A stretch of 51,392 bases of DNA from Flavobacteriaceae bacterium (GTDB lineage Bacteria; Bacteroidota; Bacteroidia; Flavobacteriales; Flavobacteriaceae), in the NCBI GenBank assembly GCA_002707745.1, contig PANU01000034.1:1-51392 (forward strand), given 5' to 3'. Both the position numbers and the translations under genes were made by a program. Below, piece after piece: positions 40,658-50,240 of the stretch. The number at the start of each line of letters is the position of its first letter. Position 1 is the first letter of the stretch. The notes below the pieces were generated by a model. That model was not told the DNA's origin and made no database searches. It was given only the letters and a program-made list of their open reading frames with translations.

Positions 40658-43232
40658 TATAGTATTGCACATACCCAAAAAGTTAATTTGTCTACTTGTA
40701 GCTACAGTGTTTTTTGCTGCTAGTACAATTGCACAGCAAAAACAATTGGATAGCGGAAGAAAATACACCCTAAACAGCGTAACTGTTACGGGGGCACAAA
40801 GTTTTAATGAGCAAACTGTAATTGCCTTTACCGGATTAAAAGAAGGAGAACGACTTTATATTCCAGGGGAACGCTTAAGCTCCGTGACCAAAAAATTATG
40901 GGATCAAAACCTTTTTAGCGACATTGCTTTTTATGTTACTAATATTGAAGGTGATCTGGTAGACCTGGAACTTTATATAGTAGAACTTCCCAAATTAAAC
41001 GAAGTAACCATAGAAGGAGTAAGAAAAGGTAAAAAGAAAGAAATTATTAAGGACAACGACCTTGTGACCGGTAAAAAAATTACCAAAAACCTTATTACCA
41101 ACACCAAAAACTACATCATAGATAAAAATAAGGACAATGGGTTTTTAAACACCCAAGTTACCATTAGCACCAGTCCTTATGTAGACTCTACCGGAGTGGA
41201 GGTGGCAAAAAATATGCGCATACGTGTCGATAAAAATGAGCGTGTTAAAGTTAATAAAATTGAATTTGTTGGCAACGAAGCTCTTAGTGATGGTAAGTTA
41301 AGACGCGCCATGAAAAACACTAAACGTAAAAATTTCCTTCGCTTCTGGAAAATATCTAAATATGCCGAAGAAAATTTTGAGGAAGATAAAGCAAATGTAA
41401 TTAAAAAATACAAAGCCAACGGATACCGGGACGCACGTATTACCGGCGACACTCTTATTGTAAAAAACGAAAAAAATGTGGCACTAAAAATTAATGTGGA
41501 AGAAGGAAAACGTTATTACTTTGGAGACATTAACTTTATAGGAAACGCCGTGTATACAGATGCTCAGTTACGTCAAAAATTAGGGATTCAAAAAGGAGAG
41601 CCTTATAACGGTGTTTTATTACAGGAAAGAATTGAGGACAACACGGCACCGGATGCCGATGACATTACAAACCTCTATCAAAACAATGGGTATCTTGCTG
41701 CCAGAATTAACCCCGTAGAGGTTGCTGTGCGTCAGGACACCATCGATTTTGAAATTCGGATTATTGAAAACAAAGAGTTTTATTTTGACCATATTACCGT
41801 AATTGGAAACGAAAAAACGAACGACCACGTTATTTACCGTGAATTGCGTACACGTCCGGGACAAAAATACAGCAAGCGAAATGTAGTGAGAACCATTCGT
41901 GAACTAGGACAATTAGGCTATTTTGATGCAGAACAATTGTCTCCCAATTTTAAGTTTGTTGACGAAAATAACGGTCTGGTAGACCTGGAATACAGTGTTG
42001 TAGAAAAAGGATCCAGCCAGATAGAATTGCAAGGTGGTTATGGTGGTGGAGGTTTTGTAGGTACCTTAGGGCTATCCTTCAATAACTTCTCGCTGCGTAA
42101 TATTTTTAATGGCGAAGCATACAAACCATTACCTATGGGAGATGGTCAAAAACTATCGCTACGAGCACAAGCCAGTAGTTTCTATCAAACCTATAGTTTA
42201 TCGTTAATAGAGCCATGGTTGGGAGGTAAAAAACCAGTTCAGTTAAGCACTTCCTTTTCACATACCATTCAGTATTTATACAATTTTCAAACCAGGGATG
42301 TGGATAAAGACAGTCGTTTCCTCATTACAGGTGGATCGGTAGGACTGGCAAAGCGCTTACAGTGGCCAGACGATTATTTTACGTTCTCACAGGCGATTAG
42401 CTTTCAGCATTACAACCTAAAAAATTACAATACAGGACTCTTCACTTTTGGAGATGGGTATAGTAATAACCTAGCCTATACTTTAGGTATTAGCCGAAAC
42501 AACACAGCCACCAACCCTATTTATCCTATATCGGGTTCCAGCTGGAGTTTAACCGCCAAACTTACGGTTCCTTATTCTGCATTTAACGGGACAGATTATG
42601 AAGCCCTTAGAGATGAAAGAGACAATTTACAGGACTTTTTGGCAGACAATCCAAATAGTGTTGATACCCGTGAACGAATTTCAGAAATTGACCAGAAAAG
42701 ATTTAACTGGCTGGAATATTATAAAATTAAATTTTCAGGAGACTGGTACACCCGCGTAGTAGACAAATTAGTATTGCGCACACAAACCGAATTTGGTTTC
42801 CTTGGAGCCTACAACAATGCCCGGGGCATTCCGCCTTTTGAGCGTTTCTTCGTAGGGGGAGATGGTTTAGGATCTTTTAGTCTGGACGGGCGTGAAGTAA
42901 TTCAACTACGTGGATATCCAAATCAATCCTTATCAGACAATGACGGAAATACCATTTACAATAAATTTTCGTTAGAAGTAAGATATCCTATTACATTAAA
43001 ACAGCTTGCATCTATTTATGTACTAACATTTGTAGAAGGTGGAGCCGCTTATGATGGGTTCCGTGATTATAATCCGTTTAGGATTAGCAGGTCTGCTGGC
43101 GCAGGATTGCGTATCTTTATGCCCGCATTTGGATTATTAGGAATAGATTTTGGATATGGTTTCGACCCTATTTTGGGCAGAAGCGAACCCAATGGCTGGG
43201 AAACACATTTTATTATTGGACAACAATTTTAA
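40626..43232 (+). CDS. bamA: Outer membrane protein assembly factor BamA
   Basis: Inserts beta-barrel proteins into the outer membrane. A signal peptide (KKLICLLVATVFFAASTIAQ) leads five periplasmic POTRA repeats (for example YTLNSVTVTGAQSFNEQ, YYFGDINFIGNAVYTDAQL, EFYFDHITVIGNEKTNDHV), then the C-terminal barrel with the lid-loop region and a terminal Phe (IIGQQF). The 868 residues suit the family. No ATG precedes the signal peptide: the frame opens at TTG 40626 inside uppS, and TTG at 40665 would give a more usual signal peptide. It is followed by two Skp-like chaperone genes. Confidence 0.94.
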   Translation: MERLVNNSNNNIVLHIPKKLICLLVATVFFAASTIAQQKQLDSGRKYTLNSVTVTGAQSFNEQTVIAFTGLKEGERLYIPGERLSSVTKKLWDQNLFSDIAFYVTNIEGDLVDLELYIVELPKLNEVTIEGVRKGKKKEIIKDNDLVTGKKITKNLITNTKNYIIDKNKDNGFLNTQVTISTSPYVDSTGVEVAKNMRIRVDKNERVKVNKIEFVGNEALSDGKLRRAMKNTKRKNFLRFWKISKYAEENFEEDKANVIKKYKANGYRDARITGDTLIVKNEKNVALKINVEEGKRYYFGDINFIGNAVYTDAQLRQKLGIQKGEPYNGVLLQERIEDNTAPDADDITNLYQNNGYLAARINPVEVAVRQDTIDFEIRIIENKEFYFDHITVIGNEKTNDHVIYRELRTRPGQKYSKRNVVRTIRELGQLGYFDAEQLSPNFKFVDENNGLVDLEYSVVEKGSSQIELQGGYGGGGFVGTLGLSFNNFSLRNIFNGEAYKPLPMGDGQKLSLRAQASSFYQTYSLSLIEPWLGGKKPVQLSTSFSHTIQYLYNFQTRDVDKDSRFLITGGSVGLAKRLQWPDDYFTFSQAISFQHYNLKNYNTGLFTFGDGYSNNLAYTLGISRNNTATNPIYPISGSSWSLTAKLTVPYSAFNGTDYEALRDERDNLQDFLADNPNSVDTRERISEIDQKRFNWLEYYKIKFSGDWYTRVVDKLVLRTQTEFGFLGAYNNARGIPPFERFFVGGDGLGSFSLDGREVIQLRGYPNQSLSDNDGNTIYNKFSLEVRYPITLKQLASIYVLTFVEGGAAYDGFRDYNPFRISRSAGAGLRIFMPAFGLLGIDFGYGFDPILGRSEPNGWETHFIIGQQF

Positions 43233-43270
43233 TATTGGCACGATATTTTCTTAAACAACAACCAACAATT

Positions 43271-44131
43271 ATGAAAACACTAAAATTACTTGCAATCTTA
43301 GTAGCGTTTTTAAGCATCTCTTTCGCAGCAGATGCGCAAAGAGGCGTCCGTATTGGTTATATAGACATGGAATACATCCTGGAGAGTGTTCCTGAATACC
43401 AAGAGGCAGCTACACAATTAGACGGGAAAGTACAACGCTGGAAAGCAGATATTCAAAAAAAGAGTCAAGAGATTGACCAAATGAAACTGAACCTTGCCAA
43501 TGAACGCGTTTTACTTACCAAAGAGCTTATTGAAGAACGCGAAGAAGAAATTAAAATTAAGGAAGATGAAATGATCCAGTACCAACAGGATCGTTTTGGA
43601 CCTAATGGAGATCTTATTATTCAGCGCAGGCAATTAGTGCAGCCTATACAGGATCAGGTTTTTAATATTGTACAAGAGATAGCCGAAGCAAAGAAATACG
43701 ATTTTATTTTCGATAAATCTGCAGATGTAGTGATGCTTTTTGCTGCTGAAAGAAACGATATTAGTGAGACTGTGCTTAGAAGCATTAACCGGGACAACAA
43801 ACGTCAAGAAGTTACCAGTCGCAGAGAGAAAAAACAACTGGAGCAACGCGAAAGTCTTAGCGATGAAGAAGACCAAGTAGTTACCGAACGTGAAAAAGCA
43901 CTAGAAGACAAAAAGAACGAACGGGAAGCAGCCATGGAAGAACGTAAAAGAGTGAGAGACTCTATACGTGCTGTAAAAAAAGCAGAGTTTCAGAGAAGAC
44001 GTGACAGTCTGCTAAACATTCGCCAACAACGAAAAGACTCTATAGAAAACGCAAGAAACGGTGGCGGCCCAGGGGCTCCCCCCAATGAAGGCGAAGGCGA
44101 TGATGACGGCGAAGGCGACGGAGGACTTTAA
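43271..44131 (+). CDS. OmpH/Skp family periplasmic chaperone, long form
   Basis: A 286-residue secreted protein. A signal peptide (MKTLKLLAILVAFLSISFAADAQ) is followed by the OmpH strand RIGYIDMEYILESVPEYQEA, then long coiled-coil arms and the returning strand AEAKKYDFIFDKSADVVMLF. Beyond the normal Skp length lies a 100-residue highly charged extension rich in Arg, Glu and Lys, ending in a Gly/Pro/Asp tail. The ATG at 43271 gives the clean signal peptide. The bamA neighbour supports delivery of unfolded barrels to BamA. The extension has no known role. Confidence 0.9.
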   Translation: MKTLKLLAILVAFLSISFAADAQRGVRIGYIDMEYILESVPEYQEAATQLDGKVQRWKADIQKKSQEIDQMKLNLANERVLLTKELIEEREEEIKIKEDEMIQYQQDRFGPNGDLIIQRRQLVQPIQDQVFNIVQEIAEAKKYDFIFDKSADVVMLFAAERNDISETVLRSINRDNKRQEVTSRREKKQLEQRESLSDEEDQVVTEREKALEDKKNEREAAMEERKRVRDSIRAVKKAEFQRRRDSLLNIRQQRKDSIENARNGGGPGAPPNEGEGDDDGEGDGGL

Positions 44132-44177
44132 AATAATAATACCCTAATTTAAATAACACTTAATTAAACAAATAGAA

Positions 44178-44687
44178 ATGAAAAGATTAAAATTAATAGC
44201 AATTGCAGTAGTACTTTTTGTAGCAGGAACCAGCCTTACCAATGCACAGGCAAAAATAGCGCACATTAATACCCAGGACCTGGTAGAAGCAATGCCAGAA
44301 ATGAAAGCTGCACAGAGCCAGTTAGACAAGCTGAAAAAAACATACGACACTCAGTTAAAAGATATGTACAAAGAGCTTGAAACAAAAGCAAAACTATACG
44401 ACTCTCAAGCTGGAGATCAAACAGACGAAGAGAACGCAAAGCGTGTACAGGAAGTACAGGGAATGCAAGGAAACATCCAGGCATTTAACCAACAGGCAAT
44501 GCAGGACTTACAAAAAAAGGAAGTAGACATTCTACAACCTATCCTAGACAAAGCGCGTCAGGCTATTCAAAAAGTGGCAAGAGCACAAGGCATCCAGTAT
44601 GTTTTTGACGCTACGCCAGGAGGAGGAATTCTAATGGCAGACGGAAAAGACCTTCTTGCCGATGTAAAAAAGGAATTAGGAATATAA
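44178..44687 (+). CDS. OmpH/Skp family periplasmic chaperone, short form
   Basis: A 169-residue secreted chaperone with signal peptide MKRLKLIAIAVVLFVAGTS and processing near TNAQA. It then has the OmpH pattern KIAHINTQDLVEAMPEMKAAQSQLDKLKK, coiled-coil arms, and the closing strand RAQGIQYVFDATPGGGILMADG. It is a paralogue of the preceding gene without the charged C-terminal extension, 46 bases downstream. A terminator follows. The pair likely binds unfolded outer-membrane proteins in the periplasm before BamA takes them. Confidence 0.93.
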   Translation: MKRLKLIAIAVVLFVAGTSLTNAQAKIAHINTQDLVEAMPEMKAAQSQLDKLKKTYDTQLKDMYKELETKAKLYDSQAGDQTDEENAKRVQEVQGMQGNIQAFNQQAMQDLQKKEVDILQPILDKARQAIQKVARAQGIQYVFDATPGGGILMADGKDLLADVKKELGI

Positions 44688-44711
44688 GTTCTTTTAACAA
44701 CACAAAATTTG

Positions 44712-44745
44712 AAAGCTCGTCCTCGTGACGGGCTTTTTGTTTTTG
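44712..44745 (+). terminator. Terminator after the Skp-like genes
   Basis: Arms AAAGCTCGTC and GACGGGCTTT (one G-T pair) around five bases, followed by T-rich DNA. It ends the bamA-Skp transcript. A partial -7 element TATCTTTA (44747-44754) before murI follows directly. Confidence 0.85.
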
Positions 44746-44759
44746 GTATCTTTAGCACA

Positions 44760-45551
44760 ATGAAAAAAACGGCTCCCATAGGTATTTTTGACTCCGGTGT
44801 TGGAGGTACTTCTATCTGGAAAGAGATACACCAACTCCTTCCTTACGAAAACACCATCTACCTTGCCGATAGCGCCAATGCACCCTACGGAAACAGGTCT
44901 GAAACTGAAATTGTTTCCCTAAGCATTAAAAATACCGAGATGCTTATTGCTATGGACTGCAAACTCATAGTAGTAGCCTGTAATACCGCCACTACCAATG
45001 CCATTGACCTGCTGCGAAAAAACTATACCATCCCCATCATTGGTATTGAGCCTGCCATTAAACCTGCCGCCCTGCAAACACAATCCAAAAGCATTGGTAT
45101 TTTAGCAACCAAAGGCACGTTAAGCAGCGCGCTGTTCCATAAAACTTCTAAAGCCTTTACAAAGGATATTTCGGTTATTGAAATTGTGGGCGAAGGGTTA
45201 GTTCCTTTAATTGAAAAAGGCGCTCTTAACAGCCCAGAATTGCAAAAATTATTATTAGAATATACCGCGCCTATGGTGGCTGCCAACATAGATTATCTGG
45301 TATTGGGCTGTAGCCATTATCCGTATCTCATTCCGCAGTTAAAAGAAATTTTACCAGACACCGTTACCATTATAGACTCTGGAGAGGCTGTTGCCCGACA
45401 AACTAAAAATATGCTGGCTACATTAAATTTACTTTCAGAAGAAATAAAAACACCCACCCTTCAGTTTTATACCAATGCTGAAACAGGAACACTGAAATTT
45501 TTGTTGCATGAATTTAAGGATAGCATTATTATTCAGAAAAAAGAGTTTTAA
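44760..45551 (+). CDS. murI: Glutamate racemase
   Basis: Interconverts L- and D-glutamate, providing D-Glu for peptidoglycan. The 263-residue protein has the family opening IGIFDSGVGGTSIWKEI with Asp11 and Ser12, the first catalytic Cys74 in VVACNTATTNA, and the second in LVLGCSHYPYLIP. The start at 44760 is chosen because the in-frame codons before it encode the terminator hairpin and T run. Confidence 0.95.
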   Translation: MKKTAPIGIFDSGVGGTSIWKEIHQLLPYENTIYLADSANAPYGNRSETEIVSLSIKNTEMLIAMDCKLIVVACNTATTNAIDLLRKNYTIPIIGIEPAIKPAALQTQSKSIGILATKGTLSSALFHKTSKAFTKDISVIEIVGEGLVPLIEKGALNSPELQKLLLEYTAPMVAANIDYLVLGCSHYPYLIPQLKEILPDTVTIIDSGEAVARQTKNMLATLNLLSEEIKTPTLQFYTNAETGTLKFLLHEFKDSIIIQKKEF

Positions 45552-45666
45552 GAGGTCGAAGTCTTGCCGACCCTAGGAAAATCAAACCCCAGCGGTATTG
45601 CAATTTTTATGAGTATTGATTTCAAATTTAAAAGCAGTCTCTCCTTCCGTTACAAGATGACTACAA

Positions 45667-46398
45667 CTATCCAAAAAACGCCAGCAAAGCCTTCTTTTTA
45701 GATGGGCTTACCATAATTTCCTTTCCGCTACTTAATACCACGCTCCCTCCTTTTCCTTTTTTATATTCGGTGATGGCATTTACGTTTACGAGGTAGCTTT
45801 TGTGCACACGGGCAAACCCGTTGTCCTGTAAAGCCGTTTCAAAATACTTTAGGGTTTTACTCACCAGTTTCTTTTTGTTGCCCACGTATATATTGGTATA
45901 ATTATCGTCGGCCTGGCAGTAAAGAATATCTTCAATCTGTAATACTTCAAAGCCGTTCTGGACGGGGATAGTGAGTTTTCCGGTTACGTGGGCTATCTTG
46001 GGATGCAACACCTTATTTTGTAGCGAATTTTCCTTCGTTTTTATCTCATGTACATAGTCTACCGCATCAATTAGTTTATCTATGTCTATTGGTTTCAGCA
46101 AATAATATGATGCGTGTGCATTTAAAGCATCTATAGCATATTGGTTATAGGCAGTAACAAATACGGTTTCAAAAGTGCGATCCCCTACTTTATCCAACAG
46201 GTCGAACGCGTTTCCATACGGCATTTCCACATCCAGAAAAACCAAATCCAGTTCCTGTTTCCTAATTAAAACCAGCGCTTCATCTACGTTAACCGCTTCG
46301 CCCAATATTTCTACTTTTGGACAATATTTGGCCAGGTAATTTTTAAGAATTTCCCGGCTGGTTTCTTCGTCTTCAACAATAATGGTGCGTAGATTCAT
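45667..46398 (-). CDS. LytTR family response regulator
   Basis: A 243-residue two-domain regulator. The receiver domain has the acidic pair Glu9-Asp10, phospho-acceptor Asp56 in LVFLDVEMP, and Lys in YYLLKPIDIDKLI. The C-terminal LytTR DNA-binding domain (about residues 140-243) has ILYCQADDNYTNIY, KTLKYFETAL, GFARVHKSYLVNVNAI and SGKEIMVSPSKKKAL. It probably receives phosphate from the LytS-type kinase encoded 200 bases upstream on the same strand. LytTR proteins bind short direct repeats; the targets are unknown. Confidence 0.93.
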   Translation of the reverse strand: MNLRTIIVEDEETSREILKNYLAKYCPKVEILGEAVNVDEALVLIRKQELDLVFLDVEMPYGNAFDLLDKVGDRTFETVFVTAYNQYAIDALNAHASYYLLKPIDIDKLIDAVDYVHEIKTKENSLQNKVLHPKIAHVTGKLTIPVQNGFEVLQIEDILYCQADDNYTNIYVGNKKKLVSKTLKYFETALQDNGFARVHKSYLVNVNAITEYKKGKGGSVVLSSGKEIMVSPSKKKALLAFFG

Positions 46399-46417
46399 GG
46401 GTTTTAGTATTTATGTC

Positions 46418-46570
46418 GTCACTTCGAGTGAATTTTTGAATTGGCGGTATGGCCAATTTAAAAATTCGTATCGAGAAGCCGTCCGAAATTTATTTATTAT
46501 AAGCAACTGCCTCTCGATACAAATTTCCTTTCTCCCTTATTAGGTCGAAAGTAATTTCACTCGAGGTGAC
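46418..46570. repeat. Structured intergenic repeat with nested inverted repeats
   Basis: Outer arms GTCACTTCGAGTGAATTT (46418-) and AATTTCACTCGAGGTGAC (-46570) pair at 16 of 18 positions. Inside lie a second pair, TATCGAGA and TCTCGATA, and a small hairpin AATTGGC/GCCAATT (46439-46458). The element fills the gap between kinase and regulator genes and resembles a REP or MITE-like unit. No coding frame is present. Confidence 0.7.
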
Positions 46571-46594
46571 GGCTTCCTTTTTTTAATATAGTTA

Positions 46595-48796
46595 TTAATC
46601 CTTTTTCAGCGTCAACACCACTTGAGTGCCTTCTTCATTTTCAAATACATTGTGTACCGTCACGTCAACCTTGTCTTTGTACATTTGATTAAGTATGGTG
46701 ATTCGTTTTTGAATGTTCCCCATTCCCTTGCTCTTTTGCTTTTTCTGGTTTTCGGTTTTTAGCAATTTCGACTTTTTTCGGCCAATTCCGTCATCGGTAA
46801 TGGTAATGGTTACTGTTTCGGCATCTAACTGTTTAAAATGAATTTTTAAATGTCCCTTTTCCTCTTTGTACCGAAGGCCATGCCACACTGCATTTTCCAC
46901 ATAAGGCTGCAATAACATAGGCGGAATTACAAATTCTGAAAGTTGTAAGTTTTCATCTACCGTGATGTCATACTCAAACTTATCCTTAAAGCGGAAATGT
47001 TCTAACTTCACATACAGTTCGAGCAGTTCAATTTCCTTGCTCAACGGAATAAAATCCTCATCGCTATTTTCCAGCACGCTTCGCATGAGTTGCGAAAATT
47101 CGCTTAAATATTTATTGGCTGCGCGCTCGTCGCTCATAGCAATAAAGCTGTTTACCGAGTTAAGCGCGTTAAAAATAAAGTGCGGGTTCATTTGTGTGCG
47201 CAGCGATTTTAATGCCAGCATATTATTGGCATAGCGTTGCTGCTTTACACTTTTATATTGGGTATAAGCAGTAAAAAGCAGAAGTAGTGCAATAAGTATT
47301 AAGGAACCTATTACCCATTTTTGAACACGATTATTTTTTTGAATAAGCTCCTGATTTTCAAAAGCCAGTTTATAGCGACTTTCGTTTAGTTCCCGTTCGT
47401 TTTCTAAACTGGTAATTCGGTTTTGCTTGAGTGCAATTTCTTTATTAAAACGGGTGGCTTGCGATAATTCCTGCTCCTTTTTTATGTATAACTCGTCCAC
47501 AACTGCTACGTAGCGTTCGTAGCTTTCGGCAGCTTTACTAAAATTTCCAATGCCTTTATAAACTTCAGAAAGTTTACGGGTAGCGTCTTTTTCCACCACC
47601 AAATCTTCTTTAGATTCGGCTTCAGAAATACTTTTTTCCAAGTAGGGTATTGCTTCTGTGTACTTATCCTGAGCAATGTAGGCGTTTGCGATGTAGTAAT
47701 TTTGCCGTTGTGCAGTTAACTGGCTGTTTAAATCTTCTTTATATATGGGTTCATTTGTAGTATCTTCCATATCCTTCAGTTCGTCCAGAGTTTCGGAACG
47801 CAGTTTAATTTCCTGCTCAAAATCCCGGTTTCGGTTGTGGAAATTTGCTACTTTATTTTTCTCTTCAACAGCTCGTTTGGGGTTTTCCTGTCTTGCAAGA
47901 TTCAGCGAATTATCGAAATATTGTTCTGCTTCTTCGGTAGCTCCGCTTAAGGAATATACTTCGGCAATCTTAGAATTTAAATCGGTTATCTTAGGAGTAA
48001 TTTTATGTGCATTGGCCACATCTAACCCTTTTTGATAGTTAAACACGCTTTTTACGTTGTCGTTAATGGCTTTGTAGGTATCTCCCAGCCCTTCGTATAC
48101 TTCCACTTTCTGATAATTACTTAAAGAAGCTTTCAGTAATTCTTTATACAATAAAAGTCCTTCCTGATAATTGCTGTTAATTCTAAAAGCATTGGCAAGT
48201 TTTATACGTCTGTCTATGGTCTCAACTTCAGCAATACTGCGTTTATAATTATCTATAGCAAGGTCTGGTTGTTTCCAGTACAGGTTAATATCTCCAAGGG
48301 TTTCAAAAGCAATAGCATTTTGCCTGCTGGTAACCGGAGCTCCCCGAAATGGTTGCAGGGCCTGAGTTACATACCCAATACTTTTCCCTGCATCTTTTTT
48401 CAAACTAACTTTAGCAGAGTCTATATACATGGTAAACAAGTCCCTTTTAGAGCTAACAGGGTTTGCAGGTGCTAACAACATTTCTTCGTCGGCTTTTTGC
48501 ACTTTTACGGTTATTTTTTGCTTGTCTTTTATAGTGTAATACACTGTTTTAAAAGCATCGCTCTTTATGCTTACTTCATCGCCAATTTCAACTGGAATAG
48601 AAAACTCACCGTTACCGTTTGTAGTGGTGTATGCTCCATTGTTGGTTTCCACATTCACCCTGGCCATTGGCATATTGGTGTCTTCTTCTACCACAATACC
48701 TTTTAATACAAACTGATCTTTTGAAGTTTTGCGCACTTGTGCATACCCTGCACTAAGCAGAAGCAACATACTAATGGACAATAAAATTGTTTTCAT
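46595..48796 (-). CDS. TPR-containing LytS-type sensor histidine kinase
   Basis: A 733-residue sensor kinase. A signal peptide (MKTILLSISMLLLLSAGYAQ) leads a carboxypeptidase-regulatory-like beta domain (LKGIVVEEDTNMPMARVNVETNNG), then a series of TPR helices, a coiled coil and one membrane helix (WVIGSLILIALLLLFTAY). The cytoplasmic kinase has the phospho-acceptor His539 in MNPHFIFNALNSV and the ATP-site MLLQPYVENAVWHGL. The sensor part is thus periplasmic. The start at 48796 gives the best signal peptide. Its partner is the LytTR regulator downstream. Confidence 0.91.
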   Translation of the reverse strand: MKTILLSISMLLLLSAGYAQVRKTSKDQFVLKGIVVEEDTNMPMARVNVETNNGAYTTTNGNGEFSIPVEIGDEVSIKSDAFKTVYYTIKDKQKITVKVQKADEEMLLAPANPVSSKRDLFTMYIDSAKVSLKKDAGKSIGYVTQALQPFRGAPVTSRQNAIAFETLGDINLYWKQPDLAIDNYKRSIAEVETIDRRIKLANAFRINSNYQEGLLLYKELLKASLSNYQKVEVYEGLGDTYKAINDNVKSVFNYQKGLDVANAHKITPKITDLNSKIAEVYSLSGATEEAEQYFDNSLNLARQENPKRAVEEKNKVANFHNRNRDFEQEIKLRSETLDELKDMEDTTNEPIYKEDLNSQLTAQRQNYYIANAYIAQDKYTEAIPYLEKSISEAESKEDLVVEKDATRKLSEVYKGIGNFSKAAESYERYVAVVDELYIKKEQELSQATRFNKEIALKQNRITSLENERELNESRYKLAFENQELIQKNNRVQKWVIGSLILIALLLLFTAYTQYKSVKQQRYANNMLALKSLRTQMNPHFIFNALNSVNSFIAMSDERAANKYLSEFSQLMRSVLENSDEDFIPLSKEIELLELYVKLEHFRFKDKFEYDITVDENLQLSEFVIPPMLLQPYVENAVWHGLRYKEEKGHLKIHFKQLDAETVTITITDDGIGRKKSKLLKTENQKKQKSKGMGNIQKRITILNQMYKDKVDVTVHNVFENEEGTQVVLTLKKD

Positions 48797-48970
48797 ACCA
48801 GCTTTTAAAAGTGTAAACATACGTATTGTAAAACACTTACTAAAGTTACAATTTTAAGAAACACGTGGTTCAACAAAGCAATACTACAGCTTCCCTATTG
48901 CAAATGTCACTTTTACACATTAAAAAGCACCCTTTACTCATTACTTGTTGTATATTAATTAAGTTGAAAG

Positions 48971-48978
48971 TAGGTTTG
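48971..48978 (+). promoter_or_regulatory. -7 element of the VWA lipoprotein gene
   Basis: TAGGTTTG matches TAnnTTTG, 25 bases before the GTG start. A TTG 20 bases further upstream can serve as the -33 element. Confidence 0.65.
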
Positions 48979-49002
48979 GCGCATATAAATAAATAAAAAA
49001 TT

Positions 49003-50154
49003 GTGAATACGAAGCATACATTTTTTGCCCTGACGCTGGTACTGGTAATTAGTGCCTGTAAAGCCGAAACAAATAAAGACAAAACCATAGTAGCCGCAAC
49101 CAACGTGGTACATACCTCAAAAAAACACGCAATAAAAGTTGCTTTATTACTGGATACCAGCAACAGCATGGATGGGTTAATAGATCAGGCAAAAGCACAG
49201 TTATGGGAGCTGGTTAACGAGCTTTCTCAGGCACGTTGCCAGCAGGAACGTCCCATCTTACAAATAGCGCTTTATGAATATGGGAACGATGAGTTAAGTG
49301 AAGGAAAAGGGTTTGTTCGGAAAATAACTTCATTTACAGACGATTTGGATACCATTTCTAAAGAGCTTTTTTCATTAACTACAAATGGAGGAAGTGAATA
49401 TTGCGGGACTGTAATAAAAGCATCCCTGGACGAGTTGGATTGGGGAAAAGATGCAGATGATCTTAAAATGATTTTTATTGCAGGTAACGAGCCTTTTACA
49501 CAAGGGGACATACATTACAAAGACGCCGCTGCAGCAGCAAAAGAAAAAGGGGTCGTAGTGAATACTATTTTCTGCGGAAATTTTCAGCACGGAGTAGCTT
49601 CCAGCTGGCAGGATGGTGCATTAATAACCTATGGAGATTATATAGCCATAGACCACAACCAACACACCGTACATATTGCCTCGCCTTATGACGATTTAAT
49701 TTTACAGTTAAATATTCAGCTTAACCAAACGTATATTCCTTATGGTAGCTACGGAAGGGAAAAAATTTCACTACAAGCCGAACAGGATGCCAATGCAGCT
49801 TTATACAGTACAGCAAATGCAGTAAGTAGAACAGTTTCCAAAGGCTCTCATCTATACAAAAACGACAGCTGGGATCTTGTAGATGCTGAAAAAGAAAAAG
49901 ATTTTAATTACGAAAACTTAAAGCAGGAAGATCTGCCTGATAATTTACAAGGGAAAACTACTGCGCAACTAAAAAACTATATCCAGAAGCAACGAAGCGA
50001 ACGGAATCGCATACAAAATGAAATTGCTGCCCTGAATAAAAAAAGACGCGATTATATTGCAAAAAACCGAGGGAGTCAAAAAAATGAACTGGAAAATGCA
50101 ATGTTGGAGGCTTTAAAAAAGCAAGCAAAGCGAAAAAATTATACGTGGAATTAA
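49003..50154 (+). CDS. von Willebrand factor A domain lipoprotein
   Basis: A 383-residue predicted lipoprotein starting at GTG, with lipid Cys19 in a lipobox ending VISAC. The VWA domain (about residues 45-240) has the metal-binding DxSxS (Asp51, Ser53, Ser55) in LLLDTSNSMDG and the later strand MIFIAGNEPF. The C-terminal 140 residues are charged and helical, with QKQRSERNRIQNEIAALNKKRRDYI. The role is probably metal-dependent protein binding at the envelope; the partner is unknown. The gene stands alone with its own promoter and terminator. Confidence 0.88.
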   Translation: MNTKHTFFALTLVLVISACKAETNKDKTIVAATNVVHTSKKHAIKVALLLDTSNSMDGLIDQAKAQLWELVNELSQARCQQERPILQIALYEYGNDELSEGKGFVRKITSFTDDLDTISKELFSLTTNGGSEYCGTVIKASLDELDWGKDADDLKMIFIAGNEPFTQGDIHYKDAAAAAKEKGVVVNTIFCGNFQHGVASSWQDGALITYGDYIAIDHNQHTVHIASPYDDLILQLNIQLNQTYIPYGSYGREKISLQAEQDANAALYSTANAVSRTVSKGSHLYKNDSWDLVDAEKEKDFNYENLKQEDLPDNLQGKTTAQLKNYIQKQRSERNRIQNEIAALNKKRRDYIAKNRGSQKNELENAMLEALKKQAKRKNYTWN

Positions 50155-50188
50155 ACTAAAACAATTAAGATTGTTTTAAAAATGGCAT

Positions 50189-50219
50189 AAAAAAATCCCC
50201 GATGTCGGGGATTTTTTTT
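50189..50219. terminator. Bidirectional terminator
   Basis: A perfect stem AAAAATCCCCGA/TCGGGGATTTTT around two bases with A and T flanks, between the convergent VWA and PorP/SprF genes. Confidence 0.92.
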
Positions 50220-50240
50220 GTGTTAAATTTTTTGTATTGG

